Below, in pieces: positions 1 through 13,238 of a stretch of DNA of 64,000 nt. Location: positions 202,001-266,000 of the forward strand of contig JAEMWC010000979.1 in assembly GCA_016490735.1 (NCBI GenBank). The letters are read 5' to 3'. A program made the position numbers and the translations under genes. Under the pieces are notes generated by a model that had not been told where the DNA came from, searched no databases, and saw only the letters and a list, made by a program, of their open reading frames with translations. Origin of the DNA: Pachyseris speciosa. Its lineage: Eukaryota; Cnidaria; Anthozoa; Scleractinia; Pachyseridae. Within the stretch, counting starts at the first letter, position 1. Each line of letters opens with the position of its first letter.

Positions 1-292
1 ACCTACCTCGACCTAACTCGACACTTACTCGACACCAACGAGGCTTAATTTCATCCCTAACATACTACTGTAGTGTATTTTGACTGTCTTGATTTAGACT
101 AAATTGTATGGCTTTATGTTGAAGTTTTTTTAAATATTTTACACAGTCAGGCAATTTGCTCCCTATGAAATTATCCTCAGTGTACTCGTTGTAAAAGGCA
201 CTTATGACTGGGAATAGTCAATGATAGTTTTTTGCATCCACAGCAGGCCTAGTGAACGCTCAGTGTAGGTCAAAGTTATCATTGAAAAGATT

Positions 293-298
293 TTTATT
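293..298 (-). terminator. poly(A) signal AATAAA of the mosaic gene
   Basis: The minus strand reads CTAATAAAAATC about 113 bases after the stop codon of the last coding exon. The spacing suits a short 3' UTR, with cleavage expected around 270-285. Seen directly; use as a poly(A) signal is inference. Confidence 0.55.
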
Positions 299-410
299 AG
301 TAAAATATTACAAGAATTGACATAAACTTCTTCCTATCGAAAGTTCTTCGCGCTCCTCAATCACTAGACCGCTGCATCTCTTCAAAATCCCCTTCCCACA
401 ATTTGCTCAC

Positions 411-619
411 CTATCCACTCACTACACCAGGTGGTAGGCCAGCCATGACTCCAATCTTGACTTGCTTGGTAACCGATCCATGTATACTGGAGGCCTGGCA
501 CTCGTAAGTACCAGCATCAGCGAGAGCAGCGCCGACAATAACATATTCAACTCCAGATAGCTTCATGTCCAGGTCATAAATATTATTGACGGTCAGACGA
601 TCCGTAGAAGGAAGCGAAC
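411..619 (-). CDS. last coding exon: C-terminal half of an Ig domain
   Basis: After an acceptor (TTCTACAG) the exon reads 69 codons to TAG. It carries the Ig strand-F signature [10 protein letters not shown], with the Cys that would pair with the Cys of the preceding exon. Start phase 1 matches that exon. Two possible donors (GTGAGT at about 424-419, GTGAGC directly after the stop) leave a small chance that the gene continues left of the window, but the poly(A) signal downstream argues that this is the end. Confidence 0.65.
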
Positions 620-3600
620 CTGTAGAAAATATAGAAAATCTATAAATATATGTAGTATTTCAGGCATTTTGAACGTACAAAAGCTGAGCTGCAGGTCACA
701 CTAAAGACACATAAAAGAACTACGTCGTAAATAAAACCTCTAGACAAATTGTTTAAATTGCGAGTTGGGTAGCCGCTAACACTTGGCCGATGCTTCCTGT
801 CTATTATTTATCAATTTCAGGCAATTAATTACTAAAACCATAAGTCAATGGGTTGTTTGCCCTATGCTCCTACTAGAGCGGGGAGGACTGAGTAAAATTC
901 AGTCCCCAGTTAGTATTTTTAATGTGAACTAGAGCGGTATTCAGTTGAGTGCCAAAAGTAAGTTGCGTTCCTTTAGTTTTGCATTGCCTCGCTCTGTGAT
1001 TGGCCAGCAAATCTCGCGCCACTTTTTAACCAATGAGAAGCAAAACTAAAACCAATCGCGACTTGCACGCGCGCATTATTCCCGCGCTTTGCGCCGATTA
1101 CGTGTGATTGCTTGGAATTCTGATTGGCTCATTGCGCCCTTTGCCTCTGTTCTGATTGGCTGGATTAATTGCTTTGGTTTTGGTTTTACGACACTCAATT
1201 GAAAACTGCTCTAAGGCAACACTCAACTCAAAGTCAACTCAGAGATTATCTTAAAGATAAACTTTTATCCAAATTCAACGTCTCTTTGGTCATAAAAGAA
1301 GTCTGAAGAGTAACAAAAGCGTCAACAACAAAAATCTTCCCACAGATGTGACGTTAATAAAGCACCTTTGTAGTTCCGAATGCATCTAATGTAATTACAG
1401 AAACGTTTTAGACTGTTACTCACCTCCAACTTTCTTCCACGATACGCTCGGAGTGGGATTTCCTCCAATGTAGCACGCAAGCGCAATGGTGTCGTCTCGT
1501 ACACTGTAAGCTCAAAGGTCGGCACGGTTGCCGTAATGCGAACAGGGGCTGATGGGTAAAAGATAAATAGATCCTCTTAGTATATGGATCAGTTTTGAGC
1601 CCGTAAAAATATTTGCACAGTTACCCCTTTTGTTAACCCTGTACTGACGTGTTACCTGGAAGAATTTGGAAGGCCTTTTTCATAACAAATATTGCACAAA
1701 CCCAAAGTGTTCCCATATATTTTCCGGAGATTTTGCGCATGCAAACATTACACTCGAACCCTGTAGGTTTTCTTCTCTTACCAGTTTGGCGATAACTTCT
1801 AAAATTTCACCGAATAGATTGATTCTAGTTAAACACAATTAATTTTGACGTTGCTGTTTGGCTAATCATTTAGATGTGGGATTTTCTCCCACGCTTCAGT
1901 GAGATTAGATGTCCTATTTGCTGCTAGACACAAAGTTATGCCCTCTCTCCGGTGTTCTTTTCTCAATACAACATTTAACTCAATCAAGAGGCCATAAGGA
2001 ATGTATTTCAAAATGCTCCATGCCTCGCTTCTTGGACCTGCTTGAACACGTTTTTGCTAGAGATAAGCTTTTCTGCAAGATGCACTCCATTTCCTCGTGA
2101 CCCTGTCTTTTTCTGCGGTGAGAAGATAACACTAATGCATTGCACTTTCGCGGCATCAATTTGGAACGCGTGGCTAGAAAAAAAGCGCATCACGTGCTAA
2201 TATTGTACTCACACAAGCAGTCATCTTGCGACGCACTTCCGGTACTCGTCGTATTCGTTCCTGCTGGGCATGTGCTGCAATGAGTTTGTTGTTCATTTTC
2301 CTGGTACGTTCCAATGGGGCATTCCACGCAAGGCTCTACACCACCGTTAGTAGAGTAATAGCCAGGTTTGCAAACAACTAAAACGAAAAGAAAACTAAAT
2401 AAAACAATCAGGACTATTTCTATAACATCCGCTTTACGTAAATATCTACCATCGTGTGGAATTGAACGAAAGAAGGAAGCAAATTTATAGCCGTCTATTT
2501 TACTGCCATCGATTAAAAAATACGTCAGAGTTCACGTGAGTTGTAGCAGTCCGTGGATTCAATGACCTCACCATTCTCCTGAGGGGACTGTTGATTTTAT
2601 GGTTGTTTACTGATCAAGTCTTAACTTAATCTTTTTTCCATTATTCTCTCAGCCGCAACAAGTTAACCAAAGTCCCCTAGAAGAACTGCTTTCTACTTTC
2701 CACCCCTATTAGGAGCACAGGAACACCATCCATAAGACTGTTGGTTTCTGTAAACAACTGAGCTATTTGCGGGAGCTGGTGCCTACCCATCGACCAGTTG
2801 CTGGACGACTCTGCATGTCTTTGTATTCCGAGTTGCCCAGGTCAATCGCTGAGGAAAACGTCTCCTAAGCCATAAATTAGAGAGAGGCTAAGCTAAACAA
2901 AAATACTTCTCGCTTCTAGCATATACATCTTACTTTTACAGTCTGCAATTGTTTTGGCTCCCTTAATGACGGATGAAGTGTTCATTGGACAGGGCTCACA
3001 TTCTTCCATTCCTTCCTCGTCCTGATAGAATCCAGGATTACACGGTATACACGTCTGCGTCATGTTGTCGCTGTAGCTTCCTGGATGACAGTTTGCTGAA
3101 GGAAAAAAACACAGCACAATTAACCACCTAAAGGCCTGTTTCCGGCCCAGTATTTATTTCAACTTGAAACAAAAGGATTGACGCAAGTTAAAAAAAAAAA
3201 GTAAGCCTGGGAACAAAACAAATGATATAAAAATTTTCCTTTCGCTTTTCCTTGCACACATGTGTCCCAGTCATATTACGGGAAAACTAGATATGACGAA
3301 AAAAGTAGTCTGTTCCCTTGATGTGACATTGGTATTCCACTGAGTGTATAAATGGTTTTTCGTTGCTTCCCTTTGTGATTGGTTAGCAAACCTTGCGCCA
3401 TTTTTTCAACCAATAACAAGCCGTAACGTACCCAATCCAATCGTGATTGGCTCGCACAACATTTCCCGCGCTTTGTGCTGGCTGAATGTAACTGCTTTGA
3501 AGATTGGTTCACTGCTTTGGAAGCGCCTGCTGTGATTGGTCAGAGGAATTTGGTTTGGTTTGGTTTTACGGCACTTGCTTGAAAATCGTTCTCATCATGT

Positions 3601-6600
3601 GGCTCATTTTTGGGTCATTTTTGTACTTACTGGAAAGGACCTTATTTGGTTTATTGAATTTTTTGCAGGTACTAACAGTTTTCATGCTGAAGAGGACAAA
3701 GTATTTATCACTAATGCACTAATAACATTTTTTCTCACTTCTCCTATAAAATCCTCTGAAATTTGCACCCGCTTTAACTTTAGGCTTTCAGGTTGTTAAT
3801 GAAATTTGATGGCAATTTAACATCACGGATTTTTTTCTGAAATAAATGCGTTAAGTGTTTTTCGCACTAACACTCGAGAACGGCAACTGAATCGAGGACA
3901 TATATAACGAGCTTGATCACAGGTATACCACCCTTTGTCTGTGTGATGGACTGTCCTTTTGAATGACTGACGGTTATAAATTGCAACAATCCAAGCTTTA
4001 TCAGCAGCTTAAAATAAATTTATAACGCTTAAATATATCTGGCTGGGTTTGCAAAAATATACCTGTCCCGAAAATCACACCATAGCAGGAAAGGAAAAGG
4101 AAAAAGAGGTCGAGCGAGGAGAAAGGAAGAAGGAGAATAATAATGCCATGGTCCACTCTTAATCTTTATAATGGCTCCTTTTTGCAAATTCAGTTAGATA
4201 TGTATTCGATGTTTCGTTTTCTTGTTGTGTGTTTATTTCATGTAACAGAGCAACTCACTATGCGTCATGGCAACTTTTATAGAAATTTCTTAGGGGACTA
4301 TCTATCTTTATCTATCTTTATCTTTATCAATCTATCTTTCTTCAGTTTCAAATATATAGAGGATACAAGGTGGCCGCCATTATAAAATCACGACGAATTC
4401 CCTTTTCTTTTGACCTTACTTCTGGGGTTCCTATGTACCATCTCAGCTTTAAAATCCTCCATAACTGACGAAGGATTCAAATTGAAACAGTGAAAAGTGA
4501 AGTGCATACACTAAGTCGAAATTGTTGTTACTTCTCAACAGCCCCCATTTTGGATCCGCTATCTCAAATTTCACGATTTACAAACAATCTCAAAATCCCT
4601 GAAAATGGCTGTGATACTTTACAGTCACAATATGTGAAATTTTAAATATATTCAGTTGAAACAAAAAGTACAAATTTTGAAGAACACACACAGCCGGATC
4701 TTATGTGGCTGCCATAAAAGCATCAAATCACGTTAACAGACAAGTGCCACACTTAATAGTTCCCAACAAATTACCGGAAAAGGATCAAGGTTTGGTGGTT
4801 TTTGTTCTGTTTTGCAGTCTGGTTTCTGGCAAAGAAGACGTACCGCAGGCTAAACCTTCGGCTGAAACTCCTGTTTTCTGTCAGTAAACTAACATAAATG
4901 TTACTTACAGCAAATTGTGTCCATAACAACAGATCCTCCTGGACAAGGTGCACCTTCATACTTCACATAAACTTTAAGACAGAAAAATAGTAGAATCCAT
5001 TTCATTCATAATGACAATTACGTGAACGCGAAGGTAATAATTAACGTTGCATTAGCATTGATTAGAACGACATTGAAGACATTAAGAAGCACTTCCTGGC
5101 AGGTGGACTGAGAAAAAAACCGGACCCCAATTATGAGGGCCCAGATTAGGAAAATTTGTCACTAACCCTCGTAAACACCGCCACTGATGGCACAAGTTCG
5201 TAACAAAGTCACGTGAGCTAGAAATTCGAGCTCTTGTTAATATTTGCTCTTGGGAAGCCATGAAAATATCGCTATGAGACCGCAAATTAATGCTATTTTG
5301 GACACTCGGTACTTTTTAAAAGCCGATTTGGTGACACGCAAAACTTTTTAGCTCGCGTTGCAGACATGTCGACCTCAGTTCTCTCTGAGAATGCTTCGAG
5401 GCTTTCACTGTGAACCTTAAATCACATTTCACAGCAAATATATGGCCAGGAGTAACTGCAGAGTACTCGGCCACTTGAAGTGTATGTCTTCCTTTACTCC
5501 ACATCGTGTTTTACAATGAACTTTCTACTCATTTTCAAATTCATCCATGAGACATTTGATTAGCTCAGTATTCAAACGCATACATGCGATATGGTATATA
5601 TCCAGTGATTAATCGTAGATTACATTATGATTGTTACAATTATAATCAGTTTGGGAAGTAAAGAGCAAATCGAGCAAAAGTTTCCTTACCCGTGCAATCC
5701 GGTGCCTTTGTTAAAACAGCTTTCAAGGAATTCTGAGACACCCACTTGTTGTTTAGGCACCTGTAGAAGGGGTTTTGGAATCCAGAAAATCCTGAAGGAG
5801 TCGGGTTGAAGAAGTACCCTGAATTGCATATCAATTGAAGGAAAAAACCGAACCGATTCGCCATGCCATTCTTGGGATGAGCAGGAGTGAAACAAGTTGA
5901 ACCTGTAAAGCCAGAAAGTTATTCATAGTACAAAGGATATAGAATTATCAATAGAGGATTGAATTACTGAAGAGTCATTGCGTTTCTGTATCCCATAACA
6001 TGCATATGAATGCCAACACCTTGTTGTGCCGGTAAGGGGGATCACGCAACTCTTTAAAACTTTCATAGGGCCTGGTTATCGCGAAGAATTATAGCAAATA
6101 GAGAGCATGGCTTCTGTTGATCGTTTATCGTTTTGTTGTTTTTTTTTTGGTTGTTTGTTTGTTTGTTTGTTTGTTTTTTCTGTTCAGCCAATCTTGTGAG
6201 GTCCTCGGAGAGCTTCTTGTAAGCCCCCATTGGTATGACCTCCATTCTGTTAGACGACCTACGCAAAACCTCGAGCTCTCGAAAATCGTCGTTAACCTAA
6301 TTGTTCAGTTTCTCTGAATATCATTTACTGTATTTACTCATTATTTTGACAACGTTTTGACACCCTTTCGGTAATATTCTAGTTGATTTCCTTTTACCAT
6401 GTCAATCAAAATGCAAGGACTGTGCGAAGGAAAGATTTAAAATTTCATGCTTTTGCTGGCGGCAGGTTTTGCATGTGCCATGTGCTTGCATGCAGTTGGA
6501 GCCTAGCCTGCATACAGGCTCTTTATTTGGGCAATTAATTTCGAGAAGTTTCGCTTTCGAATGGTGCTCCGTCAAACTTTAGTGACCGCGCGCCATTAAT

Positions 6601-9600
6601 CGAGGCAAAAAACGTCTCTGCGTCGCTTAAATGAAGAGCCTCAATCCTGTAGCTTAGTTTTGACCGCGCGCCATTAATCGACGCAAAAAACCTCTCTGTG
6701 TTGCCCAAATGAAGAGCCTCAATCCTGTAGCTCTTGACCGCGCGCCTTTAGTCGAGGTAAAAAGCCTCTCTGCATGCATTGCCCAAATGAAGAGCCTGTA
6801 TGCAGGCTAGTTGGAGCCAGCTAGCCATCAAAAAGTTGTCAAAAGGTTTGTTATGTGACTCGCCACAGAGCACGGGACAGTAACAGAGTGGTAAAGTGAG
6901 ATCACAAAACAAGGACTTTATAAATATAATTATCAATCCAATTTTTTTAGAAAAAAAAAATTCCGCTCACCAAACGAAGTTTGGAAGTTGTATCATGGGA
7001 ATTTGCAAGGCGTAATTCCCTATCAAATCTCTCTGATTTTGCTCTTCTTTCGTCAGTTTAGTACCAACACAAAACTGGGGAGATTTGTGTTGAAAAAAAT
7101 TGGAATTTTGTAATAAATGCCGTTATCATCTAGAATTCCAATAACCGGCGTCACTTTTTAGTAAATGGACATTTTTGTGTCATACTTTTTCCTAATATTT
7201 CATCAAATCCATCAAACTCGCAAATTCAGAGTTTGTGACGTGATCACTTTAGTACTTTTAGCCGTATTATTAATATCTCTCTGGAAAGCTGAAAGACATA
7301 TTGGAAGCAAAGAACATTCAGTCCTCTTTAGCTGCGGCTTGTTAGGGTTAAAATCAGTCCTCTTGTGCCGTTGAAAATAGCGAAATACCGAGTATTCTTT
7401 GCTCCCTTCTTAGACAATGGCTTGATATCTTTATTTTGGTGTTCTAAAAGCGTTTTGGTTATGACTGAGGGAAGGTACTTGAGGGCACTTGGTTTTATAT
7501 GCCGATCACAAAACGTAAAAATCAACATGACAGAGCCCCTTTAACTAAACCCACTGAAATATCGGAAAAACGAGAAAACGATTGCAGCCTTGTGGTGCAA
7601 GACGCGTCGCGACGTCCGTTTACACGATTTGAAATCAACTACGTCATGACTTCACAAAAATACTTACCATCCAGAGTAATGTTAAATTTGCAGTAAGCAA
7701 TGTTTCCCGCAGCATCAGTAGCCGTATATCGTATCCTTATCGAAGTGTAAGTATTCATTGTAAATCCAGGCTGGCGATTGCAGATTACACTGGTGACGCC
7801 AACATTGTCAGTGAATGTGGGTGGCGTCCACGTGACTTTTTTTTGAAGAATGTTGGATTTATCCGAGAATGACGCTGGACAATCCTGGGTTGATGGTGGC
7901 GTAACATCTGAAATTGGAAGAACGAGCTAAACGAGTTGTTTTTCTACGATGACTGGTGTGAAAGGAATAAACTCCTTTCAGCGATGCAGGCCATGCAACC
8001 TGGCGCTCTTCTAGCCTGCGAGCACTTACATTCAGGGTACCTTATTGTTACTTTTTATCAAAAATTCGCGAAATTAACCCATTGGCACCCGTGCCGGCCA
8101 AACCGGCCGCGCAGAACCACGTCCCTTTGTACCGCTTCTGACGTCATCAGTTTTAAGGCTCATGGACAACTTTTACATGTAGCATATGTAGGGGGAAGAG
8201 ATCTTTCAAACCATATCCAAATGAGCACGATTCCGTTAAGCAGGTTGAAGAAAACGCGAAAAAACCAAGTGACGTTGAGTCGAAAATTTGAATGAAAATC
8301 TTGTTCCACTACCCACCTGCACTTCCTTCCACCTAATCCTAATATATATATTTACCCAAGCCTAAAAGAGGAGCTCCAAAAGCATTCTTTTTCTACTGGC
8401 ATTTACATATAGTCTGCTTGTCATATCAAAATTTCAAAAAAAAAATTATTAAATTGAGAAAAAAGTGTCAAAGTGACATCTTGGCATAGCCCTTCTTCAG
8501 TGTGAAAACCGTTAAATGTTTGCGCGACTGTAAAATTGAAAGAAACGTTACTAAGAGCTAAGCGCGCGGAAAAAAGGACGCGCGCGCGCCATTTATAAGA
8601 AATGAAAAACATTATTTAGGCCGTCTGGTTGCATAGTGCCGAGCCTAAAAATGAGTTCCATTTCTAATTGTTTCCGTCTGGCCTTGACTCCAGCACATTT
8701 CCGCAAACCTCTAACAAGGATGTCAGATAGACTGTGGCCGGGAGAGTTAAAGTGCTCTGCGACCGGGAAACCACTAGTGTTCTTTTGGACGCTTCGTAGA
8801 TGTTCGCTTGTCATATCACCCATCTGACCTCACTCAAGCTACAGACCCTAACTACAGAACCCAAATAGTATGGAAAGGTGATCTGAGCCAGTGGCACAGT
8901 GGATTTGGACCCTTTGCATATTTGCACCCTCCAGTCCAGATCTGCTTGTGGATCAGATTTGGACCCCGTAGTCCAGAACTGCCAGCGGATATGAACCCCC
9001 TTTTACGGATTTGGACGCCCCACCTCTCCCCCCTGCCCCCCCCCCCCCCCCCAAAAAAGCGTTCTATTGAGTAAGGCAATAAAAATTCCTTTGCAAATTG
9101 AGTTTGGAGATGTTAAAAAGCAAAACAAAAATATTGAGGTAGGTTTTTTAAAAATAATCTCTAATACTTTGTGTAAAAAAGAACATGCAATGCGAGTTTG
9201 CATCTATAAATTTTTAAAACAAAACATTTCTTAACATCTTAGAGCAATACCTAAGGACAGGTCTGTTTCCCCATTCAACTGTAGGCTACTTAGTTATGGT
9301 TTAGCGGCACTAGAAATTGGTGGAGAAGCCTGGTGAATGCTATTTTGAATCAGTATCCGACATCAGATATAGAGTGATTCAGATCATCACTTCATAATGA
9401 ATGCAATTTCAGTTATCTAAAGCCTTCCATGAGACAGTTGGAAATCAGAAATTGTGTATCCTCTGGATATATGTATGCCTCAAAAAAATTATGAAAGAAA
9501 GATACATGGAAATCAATAAAAATATTTAGATGATATGTTAGATTTTGTTTTGATTAGTTACTTCTTGACCTTACTATCGCAAAAAACTTCTTGCTGACAT

Positions 9601-12600
9601 TAAGCTAATCAATCAATGCACCTACAGTGTTTTCAAAAAGAAATCCAGCTGCTCTTCTGGCCAGCCAAGTGCAAGACTAAGCAACTTGATAATAAAATAT
9701 TGGGCATTTGGTTGATATCACTATCAAGGTAATTAACAATGTAGTATGAGGATTTAAGGTAATGATTCACCAAAGCAAAAGTGCTGGAAATCCATGTTAG
9801 CCATCTTAACTTGATTTTCTATTTTGCAAGAAAGGTAAGGACTAGTCTAATATTTCTCCATGTACATTTGAAATTGCACAACATACTTCATCAAACATCA
9901 AAAATCCCATTAAACATTAGTGCCAAATGTCATCCAAACATACCACAAGATTGGTGTGACCAGCTATGAATAAAATTAATTGAAAGACTGCATGCAGGAG
10001 AAGGAAGTCCAAAGGATGTGAACATTGATGAGAAAGAGCTTACTTTAAGTTTAATTTTAAGTTTTAAGTTTAATAATACTTTGTCATGCAAATACATCTA
10101 AGTTGATACACAAAAAAAGTGCATGACTGGAGAATAATTGGGAGAAAGTAAATTCCCATATAAAGAATATTATCTAATACAGTAATAGCCCATGTATAAG
10201 AACCTGGGTTTTAAGAACCTGCTAGGCTAAAATTTTCATTTTAAGCCCACTGCACATAAGAACCTATTAAGGTTAAAATTTTAAGTTAGGTGGGGTTGCT
10301 GTAAAAGTGTAAAGGTAGAAACTGCTGAATGAGTTTCTTTGTTATGTTTTGTTAAGGACATGTGATACTGTACCTGCACTGAACTGCCTATAGGCATTTC
10401 TCTATGGTACAAATAAATTATTTATACTGTATTATGAGATGATAATTATCATATATATAGTATATTCAGATAAAATTCATATAAAAATATAAGAACCTAT
10501 TTTAAGAACCTTGGTAGCCTAAATTTGCTTTAAGTATCATTTATATAATAACCTATTTAGGCTAAATTGGAAAATTCAGGTTCTTATACGTGAGCTATTA
10601 CTGTATTACACATTCTAAAAACTAAGAGATGACATTTAAATGTGTCCCAAAGCTAACCTAATCAAATGAAATCGAATACTTGTCTCTTACAAGTCACCCC
10701 TGCTTTGAGATTGACACTAAAAATAAAGAAGTAAAATTGAAATACAATCCAAAGCTAACCTAATTAAATTACATACTTGTCACTCACAAGCTACATCTGA
10801 TTTAAAATTGACACAAATAATGTAACAGACAGGACTTAAAACTGCTTAAAGAAGGTGCATGCATGATGTTCGATGGAACACCATTCCAGTCTGGTATGTA
10901 GCGATTATAAAAAGAAAAGCTGAAGGCCATATATATATTTAGCCAGGCCAAGCCTGGAATCGGAGCTGCACACTCTCACCGAGCAACTTCGCATGGCTTT
11001 ATTTGGGCCAGTTTAATTTGTGTCCAAAAAAATTGAGCAGCAGCAGGGAAAACGAAGAGTTTTCGATAGCAAACGTTTGCAAAAGAAAAGACAGACATTC
11101 GTGAGTCCTAACTACTTTCAGATGAAAGCGTAACGGAATTCAAAGCGGATAAAAAAAAAACACTACAAGCGAACAAAGTACGATGCGAGTGTTTTGCTCG
11201 AAGAAGGAGAAGGTGGAGAAATTAAAGAAGACTAGCTTGTACATAAAATAGCTTGTACTGATTAATCTAGAAAAATCGGTATTTATTTTGAGATAAATGC
11301 CCGTAGAAAAGACAATAAAGGGTAAACACTGATCGTTAAGAGCAGTCAACAGGAATTGACCGCGGTTCAGAAACAACAAAACAACAAACATAAGTATTAC
11401 AAGAAAACAAAGCACAATACGAATAATATTTCTTCGAAGATTCTAGGAGAAGGTGGAGAAATTAGACAAGTAACAAAAATTGCTTAGCAATTTTGACATA
11501 AATGTCCGTAGAAAAGACAAAAATGAGGTCCACACCTGATCGTTTAGAGAAGTCAACAGGAATCACTGAGGCAGCAATCACTCGAAACGCGACAGAGCTG
11601 AATAATAGCGCCATTTCCACAAAATCTTTCCTTGCCTGACACAAAACGCTATAGAGCTTTCATAGTTTTACTGGTACTTCCCATGTCTTCCGAAGAACCT
11701 TCTTCAATTAATGATTCTCAGTGGCAAAGCGTCATCCAGTTAACGAAGAAAGCGCTTGCCAAACCACACCAGCATTTCTCTCGCAGACCCGTCCACAATA
11801 AAATTTTATCAAAGCCAGCCCAGCCAGTCAACCCATTTCGGTGTTTAACATCCAAACGCTGATTCTTACCGGTTCAAACAAATTAAGACGACATGTTTAT
11901 AGACGGCGAGACTTAATATTGTTGTTTATAGGCCGCTTTCGACGAAGATTTCAAATGACGAGTGAAGCGCGCTGGTCTTTGACATTTTTGACAGAATTTT
12001 GACAACTTTATGTCAGATTTTGAGACGTGCACATGCACATGCATTTGATCGGCTTTTTTTTTTTCACTCGAGCTTGAGTTTCCGCCTTTAATGCTTAATT
12101 TTACGAGGACTCATTGTGATTACGTGTTATTAAGATAAGGGCAAAAGTTTCTTAACGCTGTTGATGTACCAAGGTCGAAAAACAGTCAGCCAAGCCGAGT
12201 AAAAACACTTGTTCGCTTGCAAAGAAAACAACGTAACAAAAAGAAAACAAACAAACAAACAATTCTACTACTTCTTAGCGTCCAAAACAAGTACAGATGA
12301 TTGTTATTTATATGCATTCGAGAGAAAAATACAAGTTTCATTCCTGAACAAAAGTAACAACGATTAAACCAAATGTTAAGCTTGTATTTATTTAATTTAC
12401 CTCACTGTCCTGCGCTGTGTTGTAGAGGTTTGTACCACTTGAAAATACGTAAGCTTCAGTAAAGTCAAAACAAGCATCCGCAAAAATAGCAAACGGTTTG
12501 TCCAAAGAAAGAGCTTCCTCCACAGAGTTTGAACTACTCATTCCTCCCATTAATACCGGAACTGTTAAGTGACTTTTCTTGGTGAGATGCAAGATGCCGC

Positions 12601-13207
12601 GGTGAAGTGAAAGCCCTTGAAGCGTTGAATTATACTGTTTTCAACCGCACAATCGATCCAAGTTTGAAGCTTTTCCTGAGAAAAACATTTCGTCCTTCCT
12701 TTCACCACTTGAAAATTCACCTTCCGGAGTATCTTTTGACAAGTTCTTCATTTTTATGTTTTTACGCGAAAGACAAACTTCGATCGAAGAAAACCAACTG
12801 AATGTGAAATTACAAGCCGTAGAAAGCGCGCGAAAAATTTAAAAGCCTCGATTTGGTTTGGGTGTCCCACACCTGGCTTGAGCCTGCGATCCAATCGAAA
12901 GCAAGTACCTGGTCAGCGGTCAACTTCAAAAAACCAGCTGACCTCGATGAGGTCTTAACTTGAGCCCGCGATATGGTCACGTGACACTGGTCAGCGGATA
13001 CCTTGTTTTGACAGGTGTCAATTGGCTATACGATGGATGTCCAGTATCAAAGACTTACGCTGTAAAGTAGCTGGTCAGCTGGGCCAGGTGGAGTATGGCC
13101 GCCATGTTGGATTATTCTGATTATTATTAGGATATCATTAATTATTGGGCGACTCCGTCGTCGTCGTCGTGCGTACGCGCCCACGAGCAATACCGCTAGT
13201 CATTTTG

Positions 13208-13238
<31 letters not shown>

